This document shows positions 27,325 through 36,290 of a stretch of DNA of 57,151 bases, piece after piece. The notes below the pieces were generated by a model that saw only the letters and a list, made by a program, of their open reading frames with translations, had not been told where the DNA came from and did not search any database. Position 1 is the stretch's first letter; the number at the start of each line of letters is the position of its first letter. The position numbers and the translations under genes were made by a program. The DNA comes from an uncultured Clostridia bacterium (GTDB lineage Bacteria; Bacillota; Clostridia; TANB77; CAG-508), in the NCBI GenBank assembly GCA_947631785.1, contig CANRMR010000008.1, positions 1 to 57,151 of the forward strand, in the 5' to 3' direction.

Positions 27325-27597
27325 ATGAATATTGAAAAAATGCTTGTTGAAATGAACCAAAATTTAACACAAAAAATGGATAATATGAATAATAATTTAA
27401 CAAGGTTAACAAAAGAAATCAAAAATAATAAAGCAGAATTAATGGATATTATGATAAAAATAGAAGATAAATTAGATGAATCAATTAAAGAACAAAAAAG
27501 TATGAAAAAACAAATGTATGACCTTTATGTAGAGCACGGAATTAAAATAGAAAATCATGAAGATCGTATAAAGCAATTAGAAAATAAAGCAGTATAA
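27325..27597 (+). CDS. Small coiled-coil protein
   Basis: 90 residues from ATG 27325, 6-7 bases after AAAGGAGGG; an in-frame ATG at 27307 overlaps the SD. The whole sequence is predicted helical and charged (MNIEKMLVEMNQNLTQKMDN ... MYDLYVEHGIKIENHEDRIK), with heptad-like spacing of Met, Leu and Ile. It has no cysteines, signal peptide or membrane segment. Similar small coiled-coil proteins are frequent in clostridia and phages; no function can be assigned. Confidence 0.65.
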   Translation: MNIEKMLVEMNQNLTQKMDNMNNNLTRLTKEIKNNKAELMDIMIKIEDKLDESIKEQKSMKKQMYDLYVEHGIKIENHEDRIKQLENKAV

Positions 27598-27619
27598 AAT
27601 TATCTTATTAAAATTTAAG

Positions 27620-27667
27620 TATAACCTTCCTTGTTTTAGAATAAATTCTAAAAAAGGGGAGGTTATA
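27620..27667 (+). promoter_or_regulatory. SD-sequestering hairpin upstream of the CAP protein gene
   Basis: TATAACCTTCC pairs with GGGAGGTTATA, and inside it TTTTAGAAT pairs with ATTCTAAAA around a 2-base loop, giving a stem of about 20 bp with a small internal bulge. The SD GGGGAGG (27656-27662) is entirely in the 3' arm and the ATG is at 27670. No T tract follows, so occlusion of ribosome binding is more likely than termination. Confidence 0.65.
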
Positions 27668-27669
27668 TT

Positions 27670-28425
27670 ATGCAAAAAAAGCTTAGTAAAAAGAAAATTA
27701 TTATAGCAGTTTCTATAATAGCAGTAATAATTATTCTATTTTTTATGGGAAAAACAATGGCAATGACATACTACCAAAAAGTTGATTTTTCAACAGGACT
27801 TGTAACTGCATCAACATTAAATGTAAGGCAGGGACCATCTACATTATATAAAACAATTACCCAGGTATATAAAAATCAATATATAAGGGTATTTGCACAA
27901 ATTGGCACATGGTATGTAATTCAAACAGATAACGACTATGTTGGATGTGTAAGTAAAGATTATATTAAGCCAATTTATCCAACAACAGGAAATACAGGAA
28001 CAAATAACAATTCTAGCGGAAGTGTTACTACAACATCTGGTTTAACATCAGATGAACAAGAGGTATTTAACTTAATAAATCAGCAAAGAACAAAAGCAGG
28101 ACTATCTGCATTAAAAATAAGTCAAGAAGTACAAAAAGTAGCAAGAGACAAAGCACAAGATATGGTTAATTTAGGATATTTTTCACATAATTCACCAACA
28201 TATGGTTCTCCATTTGACATGTTAAAAAGCTATAAAGTATCTTACAAAACAGCAGGAGAAAACATTGCAGGAAATTCAAGTAATCAAGGAGCCGTAAATG
28301 CATGGATGAACTCAGAAGGGCATAGAGCAAACATACTAAACAGCAGTTACAATTATACAGGAATTGCAGTAGTAAAAAGCAATAAATACGGAAAAATATA
28401 TGTACAAATGTTTATAGGAAAATAA
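27670..28425 (+). CDS. Secreted SH3-CAP (SCP/YkwD-like) protein
   Basis: 251 residues. A signal anchor (about 10-30) precedes a bacterial SH3 domain (about 43-100, ASTLNVRQGPSTLYKTITQV), a Thr/Ser/Gly/Asn linker (103-125) and a CAP/SCP domain (about 127-250). The CAP domain has the characteristic LINQQRTKAGLSAL, FSHNSPTYGSPFDML, AGENIAGNSS and MNSEGHRANIL motifs, with both conserved histidines. CAP proteins of Firmicutes are exported and bind the cell wall; the biochemical role is unknown. Its ribosome binding site is locked in a long hairpin. Confidence 0.88.
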   Translation: MQKKLSKKKIIIAVSIIAVIIILFFMGKTMAMTYYQKVDFSTGLVTASTLNVRQGPSTLYKTITQVYKNQYIRVFAQIGTWYVIQTDNDYVGCVSKDYIKPIYPTTGNTGTNNNSSGSVTTTSGLTSDEQEVFNLINQQRTKAGLSALKISQEVQKVARDKAQDMVNLGYFSHNSPTYGSPFDMLKSYKVSYKTAGENIAGNSSNQGAVNAWMNSEGHRANILNSSYNYTGIAVVKSNKYGKIYVQMFIGK

Positions 28426-28506
28426 AATTAATATTTCAAACCTTTATAAGTAAAAATTCCAGTAATAAATAACAAGAAATAGAAATAGATTATTAAAGGT
28501 GATTAT

Positions 28507-29770
28507 ATGGCAAAAATAAAGAAAATATGTATTTTGTTTTTTATTTTAATACAAATGTTTTTTCCCTTTTGCACAATTACATATGCAGACGATGAAGATA
28601 ATGAAAACCTAAATACACAAGAAATAGACAAAATTTTAGAAGCATCTGCAAATATAGAAAATGTGCCTGTTATAAATTCAAGAGCAGCTGTTGTTATAGA
28701 TAGACAAACACACACAGTTCTATATGGAAAAAAAGAAAATGAAAAAAGAAAAATGGCGTCTACAACTAAAATAATGACAGCAATTGTTGTTTTAGAAAAA
28801 GGAAATTTAACAGATGTTGTAGAAGTATCAAAAAAAGCAGCCGGAACTGGTGGATCAAGATTAGGGCTAAAGACTGGTGATAAAATAACAGTTCAAGATT
28901 TATTATATGGATTAATGCTATGTTCACGGAAATGATGCTGCGGTTGCTTTAGCAGAACATATAGGTGGTAGCGTTGAGGGATTTGCTAATTTAATGAATG
29001 AAAAAGCAAAAGAAATGGACTTAAAAAATACGCATTTTGTAACTCCACATGGATTAGATCAAGACGAACACTACACAACAGCCTTTGAACTTGCTGTTTT
29101 AGCAGATTATGGATTAAAAATTGATAAATTTAAAAAAATTGTAGGTACTAAAAGTTATAATGTTAATATTAATGGTTACACTAAATCTATTAATAATACA
29201 AATGAACTATTAGGAAATCTAAATGGTGTATATGGGGTAAAAACAGGTTTTACAAATGGTGCTAATAGATGTTTAGTAACAGCAATAAAAAGGGATAGCT
29301 TAGATGTTATATGTGTAGTACTTGGTGCAGATACTAAAAAATTTCGTACTCAAGATAGCGTAAAACTAATTGAGTATACATTTAAAAACTACAAAATTGT
29401 AAATTTAGAAAATAAAATAATAGAAGAATTTTCTAAATGGAAAGAAGATATTAATGATAAAATAGAAGTAATTAAAGGTATGGAAAAAGAAATTAAAGTA
29501 AATTTAGACAAAATAAAATTTACGAATTTTCCAATTATAGCAAGTAAGGAAAATCAAATACAAGTATTAATTGAAAATGTAGACACATTAGAGGCACCTG
29601 TTGCTAAAAATCAGAAAATAGGTAGTTGTAAAATTATTTTAGAAGGCAATGTAATAGATGATATAGATATAATTATGCAAGAGGATATACAAAAGAAAAA
29701 TGTAATATATTACTTTAAACAATTGCTAAAAGACTACTTTATATACTTAAAACAAGGTATAGAAATATAA
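28507..29770 (+). CDS. dacF: D-Ala-D-Ala carboxypeptidase, +1 frameshift inside the SxN motif
   Basis: A 420-residue PBP5-like enzyme if the C of CGG 28927-28929 is skipped. A signal peptide (1-28) precedes the catalytic domain with STTK (about 84-87). The shift then turns LMLCSR (stop two codons later) into LMLCSGNDAAVALAEHIGGS. The active-site SxN motif is thus SGN, with Ser as the last frame-0 codon and Gly as the shifted one. KTG occurs in GVKTGFTNGA, followed by a PBP5 C-terminal domain; a membrane-proximal amphipathic end is likely. It is a paralogue of the gene at 10.1 kb. The truncated frame-0 product would have no SxN or KTG and be inactive. Confidence 0.85.
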
Positions 29771-29827
29771 TACATTTATAAAAAATTAAATATTTTCTAA
29801 ATATTAAATTATAACATTAAATAAATA

Positions 29828-29854
29828 CTCTCAAACAGAAACACTGTTTGAGAG
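29828..29854. terminator. Bidirectional terminator hairpin
   Basis: CTCTCAAACAG (29828-29838) and CTGTTTGAGAG (29844-29854) form a perfect 11-bp stem with a 5-base loop between the convergent dacF and Spo0A-C genes. T-rich sequence is weak on the plus side; AAATA/TATTT lies on the minus side. Confidence 0.65.
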
Positions 29855-29865
29855 ATTGAGTGTTA

Positions 29866-30321
29866 TTATATAAAATCTAATATGATTCTTAAGAAAGCAA
29901 CATTAGTAGGTCTTTTATCATTGAAATACCTAAAAAAAGTAATGTTACTATCTCGTTTTTCCCATGCAGACTTTATTGCAGATCTAATGCCTGATTCAAC
30001 ACGACTAACAGTGCTATTGTGCATTTTAGAAATTGCAGGATATAGCTCCTGATGCATATAGTTAAGCATATTTGAATCTTGCTTAATTAAATAAATTGCT
30101 GTCTTTAAGTAAGCAAAACCAACTAATTTTGGAGATATTCCCAAGCCTGATAATAATTGAGAAATGTAAATGTCTTCTGACTGCTTGTCAGATTCCATTT
30201 TGTTGTCCACAGAAGCAATTTTTGATAATTCTTTGACAAGATAATCTAAAATTTCTGTGTCAGTAACACCTGCTTTCCGAAACCACTCAACATAGTTTAA
30301 TAATCTTTGTAGTTCATTCAT
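29866..30321 (-). CDS. Stand-alone Spo0A C-terminal-type DNA-binding protein
   Basis: 151 residues from ATG 30321, 8 bases after AAGGAG; an ATG at 30339 lies upstream of that SD. The C-terminal 110 residues match the six-helix Spo0A effector domain: LLSGLGISPKLVGFAYLKTAIYLI, YPAISKMHNSTVSRVESGIRSAIKSAW and the final NAFL-like helix. There is no receiver domain, so activity would not depend on phosphorelay. Residue 17 is encoded by one of only two ordinary in-frame CGG codons in the window (near 30277); a +1 shift there would stop within 11 codons. Its targets are unknown. Confidence 0.8.
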   Translation of the reverse strand: MNELQRLLNYVEWFRKAGVTDTEILDYLVKELSKIASVDNKMESDKQSEDIYISQLLSGLGISPKLVGFAYLKTAIYLIKQDSNMLNYMHQELYPAISKMHNSTVSRVESGIRSAIKSAWEKRDSNITFFRYFNDKRPTNVAFLRIILDFI

Positions 30322-30403
30322 AGTTAACACTCCTTGCATTTATTAAATTTTATATAAACTAATATTAACATAAAATGGTAAAAAAGTCAATAAATATTAA
30401 AGC

Positions 30404-30432
30404 TTGTAAAAAAATATAAATTAGTATAAAAT
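30404..30432 (+). promoter_or_regulatory. Promoter of the SDR gene
   Basis: TTGTAA (30404-30409), a 17-base spacer and TAAAAT (30427-30432), with AAGGAGG 6 bases before the start at 30454. Confidence 0.5.
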
Positions 30433-30453
30433 AATATATACAAGGAGGAAAAT

Positions 30454-31200
30454 ATGAGGGTTTTAATTACAGGTGGTTCTTCTGGAATAGGTAGAGATAT
30501 TGCAAGAGAATTTGCAAAAAAAGGATATGAACTTATTTTAGTTGCAAAAAATGAGGACAAGCTATTAAAAGTAAAGGAAGAACTAAATACTAAAGTAGAA
30601 ATAATTTCTATGGATTTAAGTAATAGAGAAAATGTAATTAAATTACATGAAACAGTTAAAAATGTTGATATTTTAATTAATAATGCAGGATTTGGTGTAT
30701 TTGGAGAATTTTCTAAAACTGACTTAAAAAAAGAATTAGACTTAATTGATACAAATATTACTGCAGTGCATATTTTAACAAAGTTATATTTGCAAGATAT
30801 GAAAAAACAAGGTAGTGGACAAATACTAAATGTTGCTTCTATTTCTGGGTTTATGCCAGGACCTTTAATGGATGCATATTATGCTTCAAAAGCATATGTA
30901 GTTAGATTAACAGAAGGAATTTACGAAGAATTAAAGAAAGAAAAATCTAATATTAAAATAAGTGTACTGTGCCCAGGACCTGTAGACACAAATTTTAACA
31001 ATGTTGCAGATGTAAAATTTAATTTGCCATCACTATCTAGCCAGTATGTAGCAAAATATACAGTAGAAAAAATGTTAAAAGGCAAATTTATGATAATTCC
31101 AGGACTTAAAATAAAACTTTTAAAAATATTAGCTAAAATTAGTCCAAATAATTTAACTAGTAAAGTAGTATATATAATGCAAGAAAGAAAAAGAAAATAA
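30454..31200 (+). CDS. Short-chain dehydrogenase/reductase
   Basis: 248 residues of the classical SDR family. Visible are the cofactor motif TGGSSGIG (residues 6-13), NNAGFG (about 76-81), the catalytic Ser in NVASISGF and the YASKAY Tyr-xxx-Lys pair (about 145-150). The C-terminal part has a hydrophobic, basic end similar to YqjQ/DltE-like SDRs that sit at the membrane. The substrate is not deducible. It has its own promoter and stands alone upstream of the two-component operon. Confidence 0.85.
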   Translation: MRVLITGGSSGIGRDIAREFAKKGYELILVAKNEDKLLKVKEELNTKVEIISMDLSNRENVIKLHETVKNVDILINNAGFGVFGEFSKTDLKKELDLIDTNITAVHILTKLYLQDMKKQGSGQILNVASISGFMPGPLMDAYYASKAYVVRLTEGIYEELKKEKSNIKISVLCPGPVDTNFNNVADVKFNLPSLSSQYVAKYTVEKMLKGKFMIIPGLKIKLLKILAKISPNNLTSKVVYIMQERKRK

Positions 31201-31214
31201 TTTATAAAAAAATA

Positions 31215-31243
31215 TTGTTAAAACTAATGCAATATGATATATT
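31215..31243 (+). promoter_or_regulatory. Promoter of the two-component operon
   Basis: TTGTTA (31215-31220), a 17-base spacer and TATATT (31238-31243); SD AGAGGAGG precedes the start at 31275. Confidence 0.5.
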
Positions 31244-31274
31244 ATAAAGAAAAAAGAGGAGGATAATCTTTTTT

Positions 31275-32009
31275 ATGGAAAATCAAGAGTTTAAAAATAA
31301 AAAAACAATTCTTATTGTAGATGACGAAAAACCAATTGTAGATATATTGGTATATAACTTACAAAAAGAAGGATATGATACATTAGAAGCAAATGATGGT
31401 ATTACAGCAGTAGATATTGCTTTAGATAAAAAACCAGATCTAATTTTATTAGATATAATGTTACCTGGAATGGATGGACTATCTGTATGTAAAAAAATAA
31501 GAAATACTTTAAATGTTCCAATTTTAATGTTAACAGCAAAAGATGAAGAAATAGATAAAATATTAGGTTTAGAATTAGGAGCAGATGATTATGTTACAAA
31601 GCCATTTAGTGTTAGAGAATTAATGGCAAGAATAAAAGCAAATTTAAGAAAACAAGAAATGAGTGGAATAAATAATGTTCCTCAAGAAGAAAAAGAACAA
31701 GAAGTTCATAAAATTGTAATAGGTGAAATGACAATTGATTTAGATAGATTTGAAGTTAAATTAAGAGATAAAGTTGTAGATTTAACTTTAAGAGAATTTG
31801 AAGTATTAAAATATTTAGCAAGTCAACCAGGTCAAGTAGTTACAAGAGAAGTGTTACTTGAAAAAGTATGGGGATACGAATATTATGGTGATATTAGAAC
31901 AGTAGATGTAACAGTAAGAAGAATAAGGGAAAAAATAGAAAAAGATACTTCTATACCTAAATTCTTAATGACCAAAAGAGGAGTAGGATATTATATTGCA
32001 AACAATTAA
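31275..32009 (+). CDS. OmpR/PhoB-family response regulator (WalR/PhoP-like)
   Basis: 244 residues. The receiver domain (about 11-125) has the acidic pair DD (16-17), phospho-acceptor Asp60 in LILLDIMLPGMDG, Thr in MLTAKD and Lys in VTKPF. A winged-helix DNA-binding domain (about 148-244) follows, with LTLREFEVLKYLASQPGQVVTRE and RTVDVTVRRIREKIE. The sequence is closest in pattern to WalR/YycF and PhoP of Firmicutes, regulators of wall metabolism or phosphate. The kinase gene follows by 32 bases. The YycHIJ genes of a classic wal operon are absent, so the wal assignment is only suggestive. Confidence 0.88.
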   Translation: MENQEFKNKKTILIVDDEKPIVDILVYNLQKEGYDTLEANDGITAVDIALDKKPDLILLDIMLPGMDGLSVCKKIRNTLNVPILMLTAKDEEIDKILGLELGADDYVTKPFSVRELMARIKANLRKQEMSGINNVPQEEKEQEVHKIVIGEMTIDLDRFEVKLRDKVVDLTLREFEVLKYLASQPGQVVTREVLLEKVWGYEYYGDIRTVDVTVRRIREKIEKDTSIPKFLMTKRGVGYYIANN

Positions 32010-32041
32010 ATCTATTAGTTTTAAATAGGAGCTTTAGGATT

Positions 32042-33367
32042 ATGGTAAAAAATATACAAATAAAAATAATGATTATTTTAATAATAACAGGAGCTATTAT
32101 TATTTCTGGACTTGGAATTTTTTATTCCATATATTTAAATACACTAAATGCACAAATTACACAAGGAATAGTAAATGAACAAACAGTAAATCAAGCATTT
32201 ATAGATGGGCAAGAAAAAATAAAAGCTTTATCTATTTATACAATTATTGCTTTTATTTTTATTACATTAATAGCAAGTTATTTTTTGTCTAGATTATTAA
32301 TATCTTCATTTACCAAACAAATGAACAAGATAAAAAAATTAGATAAAGGGGAAGATATTAATATTAAGGCAGTGCTATTACATATGACAGATGGAATTAT
32401 TGCTTTTAATAGAGAGGGCAAAATATTGCTTATAAATCCTGCTGCAACAAGGCTACTTCGAATTATTCCAGAGGATGATACATTTGAAAAAGTTTTTAGT
32501 AAGTTTGATGTAGATGTAAATATGGAAAAGATTATTTACTTAGAAAATTGGACTTCTTCTGAGCAAGAAATTAGAGTAGGAGACAATTTTATAAAGTTAT
32601 TTTTTGCACCAATAAAAGATGAAAAAAATATACCTACTGGAGTAATTGTTGTGATTCAAGATATTACAGAACATGTAAAACTAGATAATATGAGAAAAGA
32701 ATTTGTAGCAGATGTATCGCACGAATTAAAAACTCCAATTACATCAATTATGGGATATGCAGATACACTTTTAGAATGTGAATACGAAAAAGATATACAA
32801 GAAAAATTTTTAACAGTAATTGCAACAGAAGCAAGAAGAATGGCAAAGCTTGTTAATGATTTACTTACATTATCTAGATTTGACAATAATGAAAATAAAA
32901 CACAAAAAGTGGAATTTGATTTAGGTGATTTAGTAAAAAAATGTCAAGAAAAAGTTCAATTAGAAATTAACAAGAAAAAACATTCAGTAGAATGTTTTGT
33001 AACAGCAAATGTTCCCTTAGTTTATGCAGATAAAGATGGGATAGAAAGAGTTGTATTAAATATTTTAACAAACAGTATAAAATATACAAAAGAAGGCGGA
33101 ATTATAAAAATATATGTTGGATTTGTATATAATGATGCATATATAAAAATTATTGATAATGGTCTAGGAATACCTGAAGAAGATTTAAACAGAATTTTTG
33201 AAAGATTTTATAGAGTAGATAAAGCAAGAACAAGAGAAATGGGAGGAACAGGACTTGGACTTTCTATTGCAAAAGAAATATTAGACAAAAATGGTGGAAG
33301 TATTAATATAAAAAGTGAGGTTGGCAAAGGCACAGAAGTAGTAATTAAAATACCAACCAAAAATTAA
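32042..33367 (+). CDS. Sensor histidine kinase (WalK/PhoR-like)
   Basis: 441 residues. Two membrane helices (about 8-28 and 60-82) enclose only a roughly 30-residue outer loop, so no large extracellular sensor exists. A PAS-like domain (about 110-210, DGIIAFNREGKILLINPAA) precedes HisKA with the phospho-accepting His in FVADVSHELKTPITSIMGY and a complete HATPase domain (N box NILTNSIKYT, G1 DNGLGIPEE, F box IFERFYRVDKAR, G2 GGTGLGLSIAKEI). Paired with the regulator upstream. The HAMP linker appears reduced or absent. Confidence 0.88.
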   Translation: MVKNIQIKIMIILIITGAIIISGLGIFYSIYLNTLNAQITQGIVNEQTVNQAFIDGQEKIKALSIYTIIAFIFITLIASYFLSRLLISSFTKQMNKIKKLDKGEDINIKAVLLHMTDGIIAFNREGKILLINPAATRLLRIIPEDDTFEKVFSKFDVDVNMEKIIYLENWTSSEQEIRVGDNFIKLFFAPIKDEKNIPTGVIVVIQDITEHVKLDNMRKEFVADVSHELKTPITSIMGYADTLLECEYEKDIQEKFLTVIATEARRMAKLVNDLLTLSRFDNNENKTQKVEFDLGDLVKKCQEKVQLEINKKKHSVECFVTANVPLVYADKDGIERVVLNILTNSIKYTKEGGIIKIYVGFVYNDAYIKIIDNGLGIPEEDLNRIFERFYRVDKARTREMGGTGLGLSIAKEILDKNGGSINIKSEVGKGTEVVIKIPTKN

Positions 33368-33429
33368 GGAAAATAAAGCTGTAGTGGTTTTATTGCCTAT
33401 AGCATAAAAAAACATCGTGAAGCAAAAAT

Positions 33430-33458
33430 TTGACATAAAAATAAAATGATAGTATAAT
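33430..33458 (+). promoter_or_regulatory. Consensus promoter of the signal peptidase operon
   Basis: TTGACA (33430-33435), 17-base spacer and TATAAT (33453-33458), an ideal sigma-A promoter. It probably drives signal peptidase, holB and ricT. Confidence 0.75.
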
Positions 33459-33487
33459 AACAAAAGCATAAAAAGGAAGTGTTTTAA

Positions 33488-34103
33488 TTGAGCAGTGAAA
33501 TAAAAAAAGAGATTATAGAATGGATTGCTTGCATTGTTATTGCAATAATACTTGCATTACTTGTAAGATATTTTATAGGAACTCCAACAGTTGTAAAGCA
33601 AGTTTCTATGAAACCTACCTTAATAGAAAATCAAAGATTAATTTTAAATAGATGGACAAGGACAACAAATCAAATGCCAAAAAGAGGGGATATAATTACA
33701 TTTGAAGAACCTATTGGTAATAATCCAGAAGAAAGTGTAATTGCAAGTTTTAGACAAATAGATGGATGGTTTAATAAATTTTGTTATTATGTATTAGAAA
33801 TAGGAAAAAGAAGTTATATTAAAAGAGTAATTGGACTTCCAGGAGATCATGTTGAAATAAAAAATGGAAATGTATATATAAATGAAGAAAAACTTGAAGA
33901 AGACTATTTAGCAGATACAGTAGTTACAGAAGATAGACGGAAACTTTATTGATGTTACAGTACCTGATGGATGTATATATGTTTTAGGAGATAATAGACC
34001 AGAAAGTACAGACTCTAGAATTTTAGGATGTATACCAATAGAAAAATTAGAAGGAAAAGTAGTACTTCGCTTTTGGCCATTAAATGTATTTGGAAAAATA
34101 TAA
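33488..34103 (+). CDS. lepB: Signal peptidase I, +1 frameshift at CGG
   Basis: 204 residues after skipping the C of CGG 33938-33940. TTG start 33488 follows AAGGAAG. An N-terminal membrane anchor (about 10-28) precedes catalytic Ser near residue 40 in QVSMKPTL and the general-base Lys in YIKRVIGLPGD (about 112). Frame 0 reads TEDRRKLY and stops at 33952; shifted, it reads TEDRGNFIDVTVPDGCIYVLGDNRPESTDSR and ends at 34103. The box E GDNR ... SDSR region, needed for the fold, is therefore only made by the shift. It removes signal peptides of exported proteins. Stop to holB start is 15 bases. Confidence 0.88.
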
Positions 34104-34118
34104 AAAGGTGCGTAAATT

Positions 34119-35015
34119 ATGGAATTTACAGATATAATAGGAAATGAAAAAAACAAAGAATTATTAAAAAGCATTTTGAAACAGCAAAAGTTATCACATA
34201 GTTATATGTTTATTGGAAAAGAAGGAATAGGAAAATTTTTATTTGCAAATAAATGGGCAAAGATGATTTTATGCCAGACAAAAGAAGAATTAGAATGCAA
34301 TAAATGTAAATCTTGTATCCAATTTGATAGTAATAATCATCCAGATTTTTATGTGATAAATCAAGATGAAACAATTAAAATAGAACAAATAAGAAATTTG
34401 CAAACTAAAATATTGGAAAAGCCAATTATATCTAATAAAAAAGTTTATATTATAAACAATGCAGATACCATGACAAAAGAAGCACAAAACTGTTTATTAA
34501 AAACACTAGAAGAGCCACCAGAATATGTTGTAATTATATTAATTGGAGCAAATGAAAATATTTTTCTAAATACAATTCGTTCAAGATGTACCAAAATAAG
34601 TTTTGAACCTTTAAAAGAAAATGAACTAATAAAAATATTAAAAGAAAAATTTGATATATATTTAGAGCCAGAATACTTAATAAAAGTAGCGCAAGGAAGT
34701 GTTAAAACAGCATTATCTATTGCACAAAAAAAAGATTTATATAAAAGCGTGCAAGATGTATTTGAAAACACAGATAAATATACATTACTAGATGTACTAA
34801 ATAAATTACAAGTTTTATATAAAAACAAAGAAAATATACAAGAAATATTAGATTATATTGAATATATTTTTTTAAACAAAGCACAAAAAGAAACAAAATA
34901 TTTAAGTAAAATAGAAGAAATAGAAAAGACTAAAAAAAATATTATATCTAATAGTAATTATGATATGCAAATAGATTATTTACTATTTAAAATATGGGAG
35001 GAAAATGCATTTTGA
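34119..35015 (+). CDS. holB: DNA polymerase III delta' subunit
   Basis: 298 residues. The AAA+ clamp-loader fold shows a degenerate P-loop region SYMFIGKEGIGKFLFA, four zinc-site cysteines of the type C-x8-C-x2-C-x2-C (ILCQTKEELECNKCKSC), HPDFYVI, and sensor regions KVYIINNADTMTKEAQNCLLK and NTIRSRC. The Lys-Ser/Thr of Walker A is altered (GKF), as in delta' subunits that do not hydrolyse ATP. It is part of the clamp loader. The stop codon overlaps the TTG start of ricT, an order (holB-ricT) conserved in Firmicutes. Confidence 0.87.
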   Translation: MEFTDIIGNEKNKELLKSILKQQKLSHSYMFIGKEGIGKFLFANKWAKMILCQTKEELECNKCKSCIQFDSNNHPDFYVINQDETIKIEQIRNLQTKILEKPIISNKKVYIINNADTMTKEAQNCLLKTLEEPPEYVVIILIGANENIFLNTIRSRCTKISFEPLKENELIKILKEKFDIYLEPEYLIKVAQGSVKTALSIAQKKDLYKSVQDVFENTDKYTLLDVLNKLQVLYKNKENIQEILDYIEYIFLNKAQKETKYLSKIEEIEKTKKNIISNSNYDMQIDYLLFKIWEENAF

Positions 35016-35911
35016 AAAATATAATAGGAGTTAGATTTAAAAAGCCAGGGAAAATTTATTTTTTTGATCCAGGAGATAACGAAGTTACCAAAGAAAACCA
35101 TGTTATAGTAGATACATCAATGGGAGAAGAATATGCAGAAGTTGTAATTGCAAATCGTCAGATGCCAGAAGACAAAATTGTAACTCCTTTAAAAAGTATT
35201 ATAAGAGTTGCAACAGTCGAAGATGATAAACATAATGAAGAAAACAAAATAAAAGAAAAAGAAGCTTTTGATATTGCCTTAAAAAATATAAAAAAGCACA
35301 AATTAGACATGAATTTGTTAGATGTAGAATATAAATTTGATAATAGCAAAATATTATTTTACTTTACAGCAGATGGCAGAATAGATTTTAGAGAATTAGT
35401 TAAAGATTTAGCCGCAATTTTTAAAACTAGAATCGAACTAAGACAAATAGGAGTAAGAGATGAAGTAAGAAGACTTGGAGGAAATGGTATCTGTGGTAGA
35501 GAACTATGTTGTTGTTCTTTTTTAAGTAATTTTGAAACAGTTTCAATAAAAATGGCAAAAGAGCAAAATATAGCACTTACTCCATCTAAAATATCAGGAA
35601 ATTGTGGAAGATTAATGTGTTGTTTAAAATATGAACAAGAAGCATATGAAGAAAAATTAAGTAAATTACCAAAAATAGGAGCAATTGTAAAAACAGAAGA
35701 AGGCGAAGGGATAGTAGATTCTATTGAAATTTTAAAAGAAAAAATAAGAGTAAAATTTAAAGATAAAGAAGGTTTTTATTATAAAAAATATGACAATAAG
35801 GATGTAGAAATTATTAAAAATGTAGAAGAAGATGAAAAAATAGAAGATGTAGAATTACAAGAATTAGAAAGATTAGAAGAAGAAGATGAAAAAAACAAAT
35901 ATGAAGAATAG
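35012..35911 (+). CDS. ricT: PSP1-domain protein RicT (YaaT)
   Basis: 299 residues from TTG 35012, which overlaps the TGA of holB; SD GGGAGG lies 10 bases upstream. The PSP1 domain (about 55-140) and the cysteine-rich GICGRELCCCSFL and GNCGRLMCCLKYE (about 155-205) are the RicT signature; in Bacillus the Ric proteins bind [4Fe-4S] clusters and act with RNase Y in mRNA maturation. The C-terminus is a long acidic coiled-coil-like tail. RicA and RicF are not in the window. Confidence 0.87.
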   Translation: MKNIIGVRFKKPGKIYFFDPGDNEVTKENHVIVDTSMGEEYAEVVIANRQMPEDKIVTPLKSIIRVATVEDDKHNEENKIKEKEAFDIALKNIKKHKLDMNLLDVEYKFDNSKILFYFTADGRIDFRELVKDLAAIFKTRIELRQIGVRDEVRRLGGNGICGRELCCCSFLSNFETVSIKMAKEQNIALTPSKISGNCGRLMCCLKYEQEAYEEKLSKLPKIGAIVKTEEGEGIVDSIEILKEKIRVKFKDKEGFYYKKYDNKDVEIIKNVEEDEKIEDVELQELERLEEEDEKNKYEE

Positions 35912-35984
35912 TATAAAATTTAAAATAATAAAAAATTAAATAAAAATTTTTTTTAATTTAATTTTTGGAGGGAGGCGAAATAAA

Positions 35985-36161
35985 ATGGCATATAAAATAA
36001 CAGATGCATGTATTAGCTGTGGAGCATGTGCAGCAGAATGTCCAGTAGGATGTATTGCTCAAGGAGAAGAAAGATATGAAATAGACCAAAATGCATGTAT
36101 TGGATGTGGAACATGTGCAGGTGTTTGTCCAGTAGATGCACCATGTGAAGCAAATGATTAA
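35985..36161 (+). CDS. Two-cluster [4Fe-4S] ferredoxin
   Basis: A 58-residue clostridial-type ferredoxin encoded after a strong GGAGGGAGG. It has two CxxCxxCxxxC motifs: CISCGACAAECPVG and CIGCGTCAGVCPVD. MAYKITDACI is the standard N-terminus. It is a low-potential electron carrier of anaerobic metabolism in the cytoplasm. It lies between ricT and the PBP gene with no evident functional link. There is an approximate inverted repeat in the AT-rich 3' region (36195-36240). Confidence 0.95.
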   Translation: MAYKITDACISCGACAAECPVGCIAQGEERYEIDQNACIGCGTCAGVCPVDAPCEAND

Positions 36162-36246
36162 GTCTCAACATAAAAAAGTTGGAAAAAATATATAAATAAA
36201 ATCTTATTTTTAAAATTATTAAACTTTTTATTAAATAAGAATTAAA

Positions 36247-36287
36247 AATTCCTCCTATCAATATAATTTATATAGATAGGAGGAATT
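36247..36287 (+). promoter_or_regulatory. Hairpin enclosing the SD of the PBP gene
   Basis: AATTCCTCCTATC (36247-36259) and GATAGGAGGAATT (36275-36287) form a perfect 13-bp stem, extended by 5 more pairs inside after one A-A mismatch. The SD AGGAGG (36278-36283) lies in the 3' arm and its anti-SD CCTCCT in the 5' arm. TTG start at 36291. It may double as the 3' end of the ferredoxin transcript. Confidence 0.75.
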
Positions 36288-36290
36288 ATT

